Shown here: one piece after another, positions 21,943 through 33,234 of the stretch | How positions within the stretch are numbered: position 1 is the first letter of the stretch | Layout of the letters: every line of letters starts with the position of its first letter | Assembly: GCA_019925105.1 (NCBI GenBank) | Contig: JAHGAU010000026.1 | Coordinates: 62,001-126,000 of the forward strand | Source of the DNA: Niebla homalea | Lineage: Eukaryota > Ascomycota > Lecanoromycetes > Lecanorales > Ramalinaceae | Length of the DNA: 64,000 bases | Direction: 5' to 3' | Program-made: the position numbers and the translations under genes | The notes under the pieces: generated by a model | The model's database searches: none | What the model was told of the DNA's origin: nothing | What the model saw: the letters and a program-made list of their open reading frames with translations, nothing else

Positions 21943-22244
21943 GCTTGTTTGAGTACGGGGTGTGATGGAATTGATGCTTGTTTATAAGTATATATTTTGG
22001 AGAACGTTTCCCTTTAAGTATAGGTTGCTCATGTACGGATACTGAGACAGCTCTGCAAGTCGGACATATACTCTCTGCTCGACAAGGTGACATGATCAGG
22101 TTGACAAGCCCTTCCAAAAGGATGTGAAGGACCTTGAGGACATGCCGAAAAGTTAATACACTTCACTGAATAGGTGATTTAAGCCAATTCTTATCGATAA
22201 AGAAACGAAAGTCTTGGCGTCCTTCTTTTTCCCAGTCAATTATC

Positions 22245-22278
22245 CACAAAACACAAAACACAAAACACAAAACACAAA
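22245..22278 (+). repeat. Short tandem repeat, 7-nt unit cacaaaa, about 5 copies
   Basis: Four exact copies of cacaaaa plus a partial fifth occur in the intergenic leader, 120 bases before the ATG at 22397. The surrounding 21943-22396 shows no gene and probably holds the promoter and 5' UTR of the downstream gene or genes. Confidence 0.85.
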
Positions 22279-22396
22279 CCTCAATACTTCGTCATTCATC
22301 ATCATCCTTCCATTAAATAGCCTCCCAATCGATCCCATCCAGCCACCACACACCTACCCTCCAGCATCGCGAAGCCCCTGCCCCCCCCACCCCCAC

Positions 22397-22750
22397 ATGG
22401 TCCTCCCCACACTCCTCCACCTCGCGCGCACCCGCCCCATCATCCTCGCCCTCGCGGCCGGCCTCTCCATCCCGGGACTCATCATCCTACAATCCCTCTA
22501 CCTGCGCTTTGTGCCCGACCCGAGCGCCGTGCAAGACGGCCTCGCCCGACGGCGCGCCTACAACCAGGGCCAGATCTCCAAGGCCGAGTACATCCACCCG
22601 CAAGTACTAGAACGACGGCGGGAGCGGGAACGCGCGGAGGAAGAGCAGAGACGGAGGCGATGGGAAGACATCCGCCGCGAAGGGCGGGAGATGGCCGAAA
22701 AGGCCGACGAGGCGGGGGGCCAGAAGTGGCCCAGGCATCCGGGCTCGTGA
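22397..22750 (+). CDS. Small single-pass membrane protein with charged tail
   Basis: This frame of 117 residues has an N-terminal hydrophobic helix (about 12-38, RPIILALAAGLSIPGLIILQ). A segment FVPDPSAVQDGLARRRAYNQGQISKAEY follows, then a strongly charged Arg/Glu coiled-coil tail (VLERRRERERAEEEQRRRRWEDIRREG). The composition is unlike a random frame. It ends at TGA 22748-22750, after the ACL4-like frame has already opened at 22660 on the same strand in another phase. It may be a separate gene, an upstream frame on a shared transcript, or part of a chimeric reading. No family is recognised. Confidence 0.45.
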   Translation: MVLPTLLHLARTRPIILALAAGLSIPGLIILQSLYLRFVPDPSAVQDGLARRRAYNQGQISKAEYIHPQVLERRRERERAEEEQRRRRWEDIRREGREMAEKADEAGGQKWPRHPGS

Positions 22751-23976
22751 CGCGGGCGGGGGAGTTGGTGGGGAGGGGGGAAGTCGGGGAAGCGGAGCGG
22801 GGGGCGCGGAAGGCGTTGAGGATCCTGGAGGCGGTGGTGGAGAGCGGGGAGGGTGCGGTGGTGGAGGCACGGGCTATGGTGTTACCCACGATCAACCTGC
22901 TGGGGGAGATTTGTGTGGAGAAGGGCGATGTGGACGCCGCGGTGGAGATGTTTGAGAGGGCTGTCGCGTTGGACCCCGATGGCAGGATACCGGAGAGTGT
23001 TGGTGGTGGGGCCGAGAAATTTCTGTGGTTGGCTCAGTTGAGTGAGGAGGGGGGCAAGGAAAGTGTCGAATGGTTTGAGAGGGGGATAGAGGTGTTGAGG
23101 ACGGATGTTGCCAACTTGCACGGTGATATGGATACGAGTGATGGGGTGGCAAGGATGGACATCAATGGCAGTACCACGAATGGCGATGGAGATGGTGTTG
23201 GAGAAGCGGTTCGCTTGCAGGAGAAGAGGCGGAAGATGGCTTCGGCATTGTGCGGGATTGTGGAAGTCTACATGACAGATCTCTCGTGGGAAGATGACGC
23301 TGAGAGCGTCTGCGAGAGATGTATTGCTGAGGCGCTAATGGTGGCGCCGGGGGTTCCGGAGCCGCTGCAGACATTGGCAAGTATAAGGATCTCCCAGGGA
23401 CGGATAGACGAGGCGAGGAAGGCGCTCAAGGACAGTATGGCGTTGTGGAAAGGCGTTTTTGACGACTGTTACGACGAGGATGGGGCGACCAGGGACACAC
23501 CCGCTGAGTCAAAGGCAGGCGTTGTGCCGGATTTTCCACCACGAATCAGTCTGGCCAGATTATTAATGGAAGTCGATCTGGCTGAGGATGCAGTCGAAGT
23601 CGTGGAGAGGCTTGTAGGGGAGGACGATCACAGCATCGAGGCCTGGTATCTTGGTGGCTGGGGCCTCTATTTGCTGGGCACCGTCGTTCCTGACAAAATG
23701 GATGCTGCAGCGCAGAATGGGCACAGCGTCAATGAGCAGGAGAAGCAACGGATGGCTCGAATATCGAGCCGCGAATGGCTGAGACAAAGTCTCAAGCTGT
23801 ACGACATGCTAGATTACGAGGATGAAAGGTTGAAAGAACATGCCAGTGAGCTAGTTGAGGGGCTTGACAAGATACTTGGAAAAGGCGAAAAAGAGGACAA
23901 AGACGATGCAGGAGACGAATGGGAGAGTGATGGCAGCCTCGAGGAAGATGAAGATGATGATATGAGGGATGCATGA
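22660..23976 (+). CDS. ACL4: ACL4-like TPR protein, probable assembly chaperone of ribosomal protein Rpl4
   Basis: The frame gives 438 residues with TPR helices from about residue 30: GEVGEAERGARKALRI, INLLGEICVEKGDVDAAVEMFERAVALDPDG, KFLWLAQLSEEGGKESVEWFERG and LQTLASIRISQGRIDEARKAL. It ends in an acidic tail (DEWESDGSLEEDEDDDMRDA). The order GEICVE / AQLSEEGG / acidic C-terminus matches the ACL4 family, which escorts newly made Rpl4 to the nucleus. The N-terminus is doubtful. The first ATG (22660) lies inside the preceding membrane-protein frame, and its 30 residues (basic, Gly/Arg-rich) may be spurious. A frame error upstream or translation from an internal site could explain this. Annotation is firm from about residue 27 onward. 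Confidence 0.8.
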   Translation: MGRHPPRRAGDGRKGRRGGGPEVAQASGLVTRAGELVGRGEVGEAERGARKALRILEAVVESGEGAVVEARAMVLPTINLLGEICVEKGDVDAAVEMFERAVALDPDGRIPESVGGGAEKFLWLAQLSEEGGKESVEWFERGIEVLRTDVANLHGDMDTSDGVARMDINGSTTNGDGDGVGEAVRLQEKRRKMASALCGIVEVYMTDLSWEDDAESVCERCIAEALMVAPGVPEPLQTLASIRISQGRIDEARKALKDSMALWKGVFDDCYDEDGATRDTPAESKAGVVPDFPPRISLARLLMEVDLAEDAVEVVERLVGEDDHSIEAWYLGGWGLYLLGTVVPDKMDAAAQNGHSVNEQEKQRMARISSREWLRQSLKLYDMLDYEDERLKEHASELVEGLDKILGKGEKEDKDDAGDEWESDGSLEEDEDDDMRDA

Positions 23977-24086
23977 AAAAATCTATCAATATGCAGATCA
24001 AGCTCCCGAGTGATCTGGAGATTCGAGGACTGTAGTCGTCCATTCGCGCATTTCCGTGGATGTTGGTTGCCCATCTCCCTATCGTT

Positions 24087-27000
24087 CTATTCATTGCTCG
24101 TAGCAGTCCCATCATTGCCACCAACTCGCATTGTCCCCTCATCAACTGACCCAGCAGCGATCACTTTACCTTTGTCGAGTCGAATGAAGCAGTCTGCGTT
24201 CTTTACGGCTTCAAGGCGGTGCGCAATGGTGATGACGGTACTCTCACGCATCTCCTCCCGTAGGATTTGTTGAATCTCCATGGCTGTCTCGGTATCGATT
24301 GATGCAGTAGCCTATGACGATCGGTCAGTCGCAAGAATTATATCGTGCAGGCTCGGTAGATAGCAGGTAGGGTAGCTACGGATGAGGGGAACATACCTCA
24401 TCTAAGATGATGATCGGACTGCGTCTCAGCACAGCTCTTGTAAGACCCACAAGTTGCCGCTGTCCTTGACTCAGATTCTCGCCACCGGTGTCGACCTTCG
24501 TTTCCACTGTCCAATTGTGCTTCGCACAGACCCTCTGCAACACCAATTCACATTCTTCCTCTGTGTGTTCGCCAAGCGGATCAAGATTCTCGTGCATTGT
24601 TCCAGGAAAGAGCACCGGGTCCTGCGCTAGGAAGGTGATACGGTGACGTAAAGTTTGTGTATTGACCTTCATTATGTCAATGCCGTCGATGGTAATGGTA
24701 CCGTTTGATGGCAGGATAGTCGCGAGAAGCGAGAGTGCTAGAGTACTTTTGCCAGAGCCAGTGCGTCCCAAGAGCGCGGTAGTGGAGCCGCCTGGGATCC
24801 GAAATGAAATATTGGAGAGAGATGGGTCGAAGTGGGGCGCGTAACGTATCGTCACATCCTCAAAAGAGATGTCTCCTCCGTAAGAGGGCCAAGATGCCGG
24901 TGGGTCTACTGTACCCTTGGGTTCCTGATCAAGGTGTAGTAGCTCAACAATGCGCTCAACGGAGACAAAATCCATCTGTAATTGACCATACTGACGACAC
25001 AGTGAGTGCGTGGCGTTGACAAATTTGGATGATGCTATAAGCACGAATGCTGTCAGTCCGGCAGAAACGCCTGTGTAGAGGGCCAGCAATGTCAAAATGA
25101 AAGTGGATATGACGGCCAGCAAATCAAATCGGTATTCGAGCCATGCCTGAAGACTCCAGTAGAAGTGATCCATCTTCTGAAAAGCATCGGTGACCTCAAT
25201 GACTCGCCCTTGAAATCGACTTTGTGCACAGAATGCCCGCACTGTGGTGAGACCGTGCAGGAGAGCTCCAAAGTTGGACAGCAACGGCGTAAGTGACACC
25301 ATCTCGAGCCTTCGTAAGCTCTGTGAGGTTGGCAAAAACTTCAAGAAGATGTACACGTACATCACGGTCAAGGTGATGGAGAAGAGGAGAAAAACCGGTG
25401 TGACGGATGCGACCACCACAACAGCACCTATCCAGGTGATCATCTGGTACGCAAAGTTTTGGAACTGATAGCTGATGTTGCCATCGATCGTGCCAATGTC
25501 AGATGTCATCCGGTTCATGATCTGACCGACCGGAGTGACGTCGTAGAAGCGAAATGTGGCATGAGCGACACTCTGCATGATGTCCTTAAACATGGTCTTG
25601 CCGGCTGTGTAGACAATGCATAGCGTGATAACCCGGGATAGCAGCATCAGTAGGGATTTCAACACAGCCAGGATGAAGAATCCGACCAACCATGGTCTGA
25701 TATTCACCTCTGGCGAAGGCAGTCTGTGCAAGAGATCCGAGCTGGTGGCGGCCGAAGGCTCGTTGTACGCTTCACCCCATTCCTTGAGGAACCAGTCTTC
25801 TCCGATGTCGATAGAACGATAGATGGCGATGCTGCCGATCAGTAGGATCCAAAATTTTATCTTACCAGCTTTGATATATTCCCAATACACTCGTAGCTTC
25901 ACGCCACCTTGGGCTCGCTTCTCCTCCTCCATGAACTTCTCAGGCATAGCCGTATCGTCGTCTTGCGAGCCTCTCCGCTCTTTGCTCTCATCGACGGACT
26001 CCCTAGACTGGATCGCGGACAGGTTTGGTAGCTCTGCAGCTTCATCAAGAACACGAGCTTTGCCTGAATCGATCTCGACTAACTGCCGAGCCACTTTGCG
26101 ACACAAGTCGATCCTGTGCGTCACCAGGACAATGATGCGTCCATCCATCAACAGTCCTTGGAAACAATTCTTCACGATTGCCTCCGCCGTTTGATGATCG
26201 AGAGCTGAGAGTGGGTCGTCCAAGAGTAAGATCCTTGAGCGACTGTAGACTGCCCTGGCCAAAGCAACGCGTGCTCTCTGCCCACCAGACAACCCAATAC
26301 CGTTTTCGCCAATCAAAGACCGGTCTCCGTCCTTGAATGATGCCATGTCTGGTGTCAAGGCACAAGCATCAATCACATTTCGATAACGGATCTCATCAAA
26401 CGGGGACGCGAAGAGAATGTTGTCCCGGATGCTCATGGATTGTAGCCATGGGGATTGTGAACAGTAGCCGTACATCCCACTCGGTGCTGATACTTTGCCC
26501 TGCTTCACGTCCATTTCACCCAGGAGAGACTGAAGTAGCGCACTTTTCCCCGCAGCGACTTCTCCAAGGACCACGGTCATTCCGATTGGGAACTGAAGTG
26601 TGATGTTGCTAAGTATGCTATTTTCTGTTCCAGGCCAAGCAAACGACGCGTCTTCTACAGCAAGTTGGGCGGTTTCGTCACCAAGAGAAAGCTGCGCTCT
26701 GTCACTTTCCTTTTCTGGCTCGCTCATAAAATTCTCTATCCGATCGACAGCAATTTTGGCGTTCAACAGTGTTGTGATCAATTGCGGGATATTGCGTAGT
26801 CCACTCTCCATTAAGCCGAACAATTGTAGCGCTGGGAATGCCACGTCAATGCGCAGTGGCTTCCCAGCCCAGACTGTGTAAGCATAGAAGGATGCCACAG
26901 GGAACATACCGCTTGCGAATGTATTGGTCGTGGTAATGATGATCGTCCAGAAGCTGGTCCTAACTCTCAAGTTAAGTTCTTTCTGTCTTGCATCAAGGAT

Positions 27001-28645
27001 CTGACCGAGCCAGAAGTCTTGCCACCCGTACCATCGCAGGTGACGTATGGCCTCAACGAACTGTGATGTCTTTTGCAGCTTCACATCCGTGGCAGCTCGT
27101 CTGATACGTTCCCATTTCAACAGGACTCGCGTGATGAGGGCATTCACAGCTTGCGCTGTTACAACGGTTAAGACCCCAAATAGGCAAGGCCAACCGATCA
27201 AGGTCCAGACAAGAACGACTGATAGGATCAATCGCAATGGAACCAGAATTAACCGCTCAAATTCCCAGAATCGCTGAGAGACCTCGTAAACATCGTTGCG
27301 CATCAGGTTCAGTATCTTGCCCATAGAAGCTGGCTGCTTTCCTTCATCTTTCCGAGCCGTTGAGTCTTTTTTGGGCCCCTTCTCCTCTCCCTGAGCGGAA
27401 GCGCCGATGATCTTGCGCGACAAAACCTTTTCGTGAAGCATGGTTATCATCTCGCCACGCGACCTCTCGTAGCATCTTCGCCCGTACCAGAGTCTGATAA
27501 CGTCGGATTGGTTATCTATGAGCCTGACGACAAGACGCATGATTGCGTAGACAATAGTGGCTCTCTGGGGTGTGGATAGATCCTCCATCGATTTCAGTAG
27601 CTGCTGCAGTAGGATTGGCATAGCCATTTCTGCCCAAGGTCAGCATGATAAAATCTCTCATCCTGGTGAGGTAAGTCTCACCACACGCAGCCTCTAAGAG
27701 AGCCAGGCAAGTCAGAATAATGAGATCTACTCCATTGGCAGCGAGCAGACGCCTGACTACAGAACCTTTGAGCTCGCGGAATTTTTCATGTAGCCCCTTG
27801 TGTTGGAATTCGTGGCTCAATTGCCAGACATCGTCGTCTTCCAATTGTCGTTGAGAGCCGGCATGTATCAGAGGGTTCATCCATGCGACAGTCATGAAAA
27901 GCCACGGAGTAAGTCTGTCTTCTGGGCTACGATCTTTCTTCGAGGGTGCATCATACGGAGCACTGATATCCTCATCCGAGAGTTCCGGATCCCGAAGTGG
28001 CATACAGAGGATCGTCGCTACTGCACCTATTGAGGCTAGTATGGCAATAAAGCTTGGGAGATCGTGAATTTGAAGACCCTTGGTGTCATTGAGTAGCAGT
28101 ATTATTTGAGTCGAAGTTAAAGTCAGCAAAATGATGAGAGGACTGAGGGGGGCAATTCGAGCACTATCGATCAGCACAAGCAGTATAATTGTCGTCTGCT
28201 CCAGGGGTCAGACACAGTCAACAGAGGTGCATTCAAGGCTTACCCATGATATCACAGGGACAACAGCTGTGAACTTCCAGAGAGGCCACGCTGCGCTCAC
28301 GAGCTCGAACACCAATCCAACGGAGGACAATGATAGAAGCGTCCAGCTCCATGGCGTCAAACGCGTTTTGTTCGGCGCCTCGTGTGACTGACCCCCATCA
28401 TACTCAACTGTGAAATTCCGCAACCACTGCGGGCGATTCGATGGCAAATATTGCAATGCTCGAAACAATAAAACAAGACATGTCACGAGTCCAGGAAGTA
28501 ATGATATTATTGGTAGGAAACAGTTCTCGAAGCGAGCTTCTCGAGCGTTCCAGATGTGACGGCAAGTGTACAGATGCTTCAAAGAACCAATTGTTTCGTG
28601 ATGTTGAGACAGCGAGAAGACGGTCTGGCTTTCGAGTTTGCTCAT
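24087..28645 (-). CDS. ABC transporter, full-length ABCC (MRP-type) exporter
   Basis: Four exons (28244-28645, 27682-28198, 24397-27629, 24087-24311) join in phase through introns of 45, 52 and 85 nt and encode about 1458 residues. The order is: an N-terminal membrane domain of several helices (TMD0), TMD1 beginning at DRLTPWLFMTVAWMNPLI, NBD1, a charged linker, TMD2 and NBD2. NBD1 has Walker A GEVAAGKS, signature LSGGQRARVALARA and Walker B LLLDDPLSALD; the DD in place of DE is usual in MRP NBD1. NBD2 has GRTGSGKST, LSQGQRQLVGLTRA and IIILDEATASID, with LDE at the exon 3 end. The H-loop is TIAHRLEAV. Such pumps export amphipathic anions or conjugates across the plasma or vacuolar membrane; the substrate is unknown. 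The start at 28645 is the first ATG before LESQTVFS; an additional 5' exon is possible. It is divergent from the FUSC-type gene. Confidence 0.92.
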
Positions 28646-29165
28646 GCTGCCCTCCAAGCTGACCTGTGAATGACAGTGGAAGCGTGATTATGTCGTAAAC
28701 ATCTTTTGTACTCCCATAGAGAATCAATTCACCCCCATACGTCTGCCGGGCTCAAATCGACGCCAGTGAACGCCTTGAAACTGTACTTTATGCAGCAAAA
28801 CGAACGCGTGTCACGATATGGTAAAAGATAGGTGCCGCCGTGTACTATGAATCGCTGCTGAGAGGCATTTCGATAGTGTTGATATCGAACTTTTATTGTG
28901 GCGGTACAGTACCTGGATGAGTAAGCAGCAAGCTAAGCAAGCCGGCAGCTACGGCATGAAATTGGTGATCGATCTGCGATCACACGCGACATTACCGGAA
29001 ACGGCAGTAGCAGCCGTGGCAGCCCCTCCAATCAATCATTTGCTTGTCTGCATGTACGACGACATATTGATGCATCTTTGCAGCAATGCGCTAAGGTCCG
29101 GTCTACATAATGCATGTATCATATGGCCCCATTTTCGTGATGCGCGACTGGGTCCTGAGTTGTCC
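28646..29165. promoter_or_regulatory. Bidirectional promoter between ABC exporter and FUSC-like gene
   Basis: There are 520 bases between two head-to-head membrane-transport genes. No long frame belongs to a third gene; the plus-strand frame from 28896 is only the open 5' extension of the downstream gene. Shared control is plausible but inferred from arrangement alone. Confidence 0.5.
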
Positions 29166-32100
29166 ATGGCAGGAAGTAAGCGACACATCTCAGAGGTCCG
29201 CTTCAGAGCCCCCACGTTTGGTGGCGAGGACAGCGACATCGAGGCCGGAAAGGGCGTGGAAGGCCCGGAGGATGCTACAGAAATGCTGAATGCTAGCCAT
29301 GCTCTCAGAAAGCGCTTCACAGGCAGATTGTCCTCCAAAGATGACACACCACGCGCGCGGTCAACAACTCCTACTAATGTATATCTCGGATCATATGCCC
29401 AGGCAACGCCTCGCGGCTCTGTCGCAGACCTGGGAGCATCCTACCAGACACCACCTCCATCTCCAAGAGCGAGCATAGGTCATCTGCATCTCGAGGCGCT
29501 ACTTCCACCAGAAGACCTTGACCTAGAGCAATATGGCATCGAGGAGTTCCGCGATGGCTTCTTTGATGCTTCCTTCTACAAGCCTATCAAGCGGCGCCCA
29601 TCGGACCTGACCCGCCACGCAGTAAAGACCTTGCCTCACTGCTTCGAAAAGAAAGATCCACTGTCGACTCGGCATTTCTTGACGCAGCAGTTGACCGAAA
29701 TTAGAGGCTTTCTGAATCATGTGAGGACTCGATCTGGCATCAAGCTGCTTCGCTCTTTCCTCGGCGTCTTCATTGCATATACCATATGTCTAATACCAGC
29801 TTCACGCGATTGGCTGGGGAGATACAACTATGTCCTTGTCCTTTCTGCCCTACTGAACCATCCTGGACGGCCTGTTGGATCACAGCTTGACGGAGCGATC
29901 CTCACCATCATTGGTACTATAGCAGGGGTTGGTTGGGGTTCCCTCGCGCTTTACGTATCGACATCGACGGGGGGGGCCAAAACTGGGTATGGGGGCGTTC
30001 TTGCCACCTTTTTGGTTATATTCACTGCCACCATTGGATTCATCCGGTGCATTTTCCTGAGATTCTACCAAGCGGTCATCGCCGCAGGCATAGCCATTTG
30101 CTATACTTGTCTCGCCAATACTTCCGAAGAAGTCAGCTGGAGAAAGATATTCAACTACGGCATACCGTTCATCCTTGGTCAGTCTTTGTGTCTCATTGTA
30201 GCGAGTACGGTGCTGCCAACGGCCGGTGCCCATTCTTTTGGGTTTGTATTAATTTTCATCAGTCTCACGGCAAGAATGACTGATCATAGACAGGATCGCG
30301 ATGCACGATTGTCTGGGGATCATTGAGTGTAGCTTGCGCTTGCCGCGCAAGCCATCGCGGGCCCTAAAGCGCGACCTCGCCACCGAATTTGTGAAGCTCT
30401 CCACCGCTGTAAGAGACTTGACTCTCGAGTACACCTTCTCTCGCTTCCGTGGTGAGGATGTTCGGAACCTTCGTAACCTTACACAAGGTGTTATTCGGTC
30501 GATCCTTTCGATCCAGCCGGATACCACTTTATTCGATGATGCCCCCCAAGAGTCGCATGATGGGTGTGCTGACATCATGCATCAAGTCAAACAATGTTTG
30601 AGGGAACCGACACACTCATTGCTCCAGGCTATGCAAGGCTGCATATCATCTGCAGACAAGTCACTTCTGCAGATGGCCGAACTATCATCGTCAAGATTAG
30701 CCAAAGCTGCGCTCATCGATGACGCACTGAGCGAACTCACAGCGGCTGAGCAGGCATTTGATAAAGCTGATGGCCTCCTGTTGGACAATGAAGACATAAG
30801 CACAGCTTACAAAGATGACATGACTGCAATCGAGATCTTTTTGTTCGTTCATCCATTACGACAAGCTGCCAAGAAGGTCGAAGATCTAACAAGGCATGTC
30901 TCGCAAATGCAGATGACATGCAGACACTGGCGCATTAGGGCGCCGTCGTACCCATGGGATAAGGCGATAGTAAGGACGAATGCTCAAGTCCGACACGATC
31001 GAGGAGGCCTGACTGCGGGATTCTATTTCCGCTCCAAAGATCAATTGGAACAGACTATGGCGGACTTGCAGGGTAGAGAGTATCTCCCGGCTGTGCGCAA
31101 CGAAAAGGTTGGACACAATAGCGGGGATATACCTTCACCTCAAATGCATAGCAATGACTCTGAGGATCCGGGTGACAGGACCAAACGGGAAAGCTTCCGA
31201 TATCATTTGTGGTTGACGGTGCACCGTTTGCAAGGCTTTGAGACCCGCTTTGCTCTGAAAGTCACCGTAGTGACAAGTCTACTGTCGATACCTGCATGGC
31301 TTGTCCAAAGCCGTGATTGGTGGAATAACTACGAGAGCTGGTGGACGGTGGTTACCGTCTGGCTGACGATGCATCCTCGCGTAGGGGGAACGATGCACGA
31401 TCTCTTCATCCGATGCATTTGCGCCATCATCGGAGCTACTTGGGGAGCTCTCGCCTACCGAGCGGGTGATGGCAATCCTTACGTGATGGCCGCGTTTGCT
31501 GCAATCTTGCTGGTCCCAATGTTGCACCGATACACTCAGAGCTCGCATCCTCGCTCTGGCCTGGTTGGTTGTCTGACATTCGCCATCATTTCTCTGGATA
31601 GATACTCTGCTGTGGCAGAGACTTCAACAGTGACGCTGGCGTGGACCCGTGGCCTGGCGTTTGTGGTCGGTATCACTGCTGCAGTCATAGTCAATTGGAT
31701 CCTGTGGCCTTTCATCGCAAGGCACGAGCTCCGCAAATCTCTCTCCTCCATGATGCTTCATTCAGCTATCCTATACCGTGGTGTCATTGCTCGATATGTG
31801 TATTACGCTGAAGGTGAAGAGCCGGGTCCAAAGGACGTCGAGAGATCTGAAGTCCTAGAAGGAAGGGTACGGGAGGGATTCGTAAGGCTACGGCAACTCC
31901 TAGAGCTCACAAGGCATGAGACTCGCCTTCGCGCCCCCTTCGATCCACTCCCTTACAGCGCCCTTCTCGCCTCGCTCGAAGCCTTCTTTGGCCACCTCAT
32001 TGAGATCCGCCAATCATCCCTCTACTTCCAGACCCCGACCCTCACGAATGACCCGACCCAGCAAGCTGTACAGGAGGCGCTCACAGCCACACGCCGTGAC

Positions 32101-32442
32101 GCTGTCGCTGTTGTCTTGATGAACCTCTACATCCTCGCTTGCGCCCTGCGCGCTGACCAGCTCGTACCAAGATACCTCCCCAGCGCCGCGGCCGCGAGGA
32201 AGAAGTTACTCGATCGAATGGAAAGCGTGGAGGCGGCAAATCGAGCGAGGCTGATGGCAGTAGAAGCGCAAGCGGGGCTTGACAAGACAGGCACGAGCGG
32301 GACGGCTGCTGGAGAGGAATGCAGGAAGAAGCGGCGATGGGCAGACGTCTACCACTATGCATATTCGAGCGCACTGACGAATATCGTGGAGGAGCTGCAG
32401 GTGATGGGGCGGTATACGGAAGAGATTTGTGGAGAGGCATAG
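29166..32442 (+). CDS. FUSC / DUF2421 (BRE4-like) multi-pass membrane protein
   Basis: Two exons, 29166-30241 and 30294-32442 (52-nt intron, phase 2, joining GG|G ATC GCG ATG), encode 1074 residues. A disordered N-terminus precedes a first bundle of about six membrane segments (LLRSFLGVFIAYTICLIPAS, YVLVLSALLNHPGRPVGSQL, LTIIGTIAGVGWG, GVLATFLVIFTATIGFI). After a long cytosolic helical region comes a second bundle (WWTVVTVWLTMHPRVGGTM, IIGATWGALAY, GLVGCLTFAIISLDRY, VVGITAAVIVNWILWPF). Two FUSC-type halves plus a C-terminal DUF2421 helical domain define the fungal BRE4 / aromatic-acid-exporter-related family. Yeast BRE4 affects brefeldin A sensitivity; the transported substrate is not known. 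The ATG at 29166 is preferred to 28896 because the extension is poorly conserved-looking. The gene pairs head-to-head with the ABCC exporter. Confidence 0.88.
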
Positions 32443-33128
32443 ATAGCTCTTGGCTGGAGTGATGTGCACATTAAATAGACCAGGCAGAGGCATTAACATA
32501 GGGTCCATCATCTCTCATCAAGAGCAGATCTTCTGTCCACGGACCCTCTGAAGTTGTGTCAGCTGCGCACACCTCTTTTCCCAAGCAAAAGCAAGCCCAT
32601 GCCTACGCAATACATGAGCCACTCCTTTTCACACTTTCCCCACTGAAAAAGGCATGACGCGCAAACTTGATCTGCTTCTGCATCAACAAGCACCCTTTTT
32701 TGGACGAAAGATCCGGTTATAACATTGTTCGCACGACAAGTAATGACCAACCTCACAAAAGCCAGAAATCTGGTTGACCCATCCTTGGCCGAGATTCTGC
32801 CGCACCATCCCCTGGCTGGAATGGCACAATGATTGTGAGTAAATCCTCACCCGAAAGCCCAATGGGAATATGCCTGAGCCAAAAAGCAAAAGCATCGAGT
32901 CGCTTCCTATCGTTTCGCCACCAAGTGTGTTTTCTCCAAATCGACGTATCTGAGGGTGTGAAGGAGTCACCAGCTTGGCCATATTGCAATTTTCTACTCT
33001 GGAGTTGGTGAATCAGTGAAGTACACACATGCCCTACGCTGCTCGCCATGATCACATGCACCCGCTATAACTTTGACTTTTGGACTGGAGTGTGAAAAGA
33101 TTCTGAAAAAAAGAAGGAAAAAAAGTGG
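32443..33128. other. Intergenic, no gene seen
   Basis: This is the 3' flank of the FUSC gene and downstream of the tRNA. Only short frames are present. A-rich tracts (33100-33135) lead into the tRNA terminator. Confidence 0.5.
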
Positions 33129-33135
33129 AAAAAAA
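33129..33135 (-). terminator. RNA polymerase III terminator, T7
   Basis: On the minus strand, directly after the discriminator base of the tRNA, two bases are followed by seven consecutive T (plus-strand A at 33129-33135). This is a standard Pol III stop. A second T-run lies just beyond it. Confidence 0.8.
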
Positions 33136-33137
33136 GT

Positions 33138-33234
33138 TGGAGTAGCGGCGAATCGAACGCCGGACCTCTTCTATGCCATTGGATTCGGGAGAACCTCGTG
33201 CTAAAGAAGCATTATACCACTAAACCACAACCCC
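33138..33234 (-). tRNA. tRNA-Ala (anticodon AGC) with a 25-nt intron
   Basis: The minus strand folds as a complete tRNA. The acceptor arm GGGGTTG pairs with CTACTCC with G3:U70, the alanine identity pair, and discriminator A73. The D arm follows, then an anticodon stem CTTCT/AGAAG with loop TT-AGC-A...T. The variable loop is AGGTC and the T arm CGGCG-TTCGATT-CGCCG. The anticodon is AGC. A 25-base intron (33174-33198) interrupts the loop after position 37, the standard site. The spliced length is 72 without CCA. One U:U mismatch in the acceptor stem (6:67) and a weak D stem are the only irregularities. A T7 terminator follows. Confidence 0.92.
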
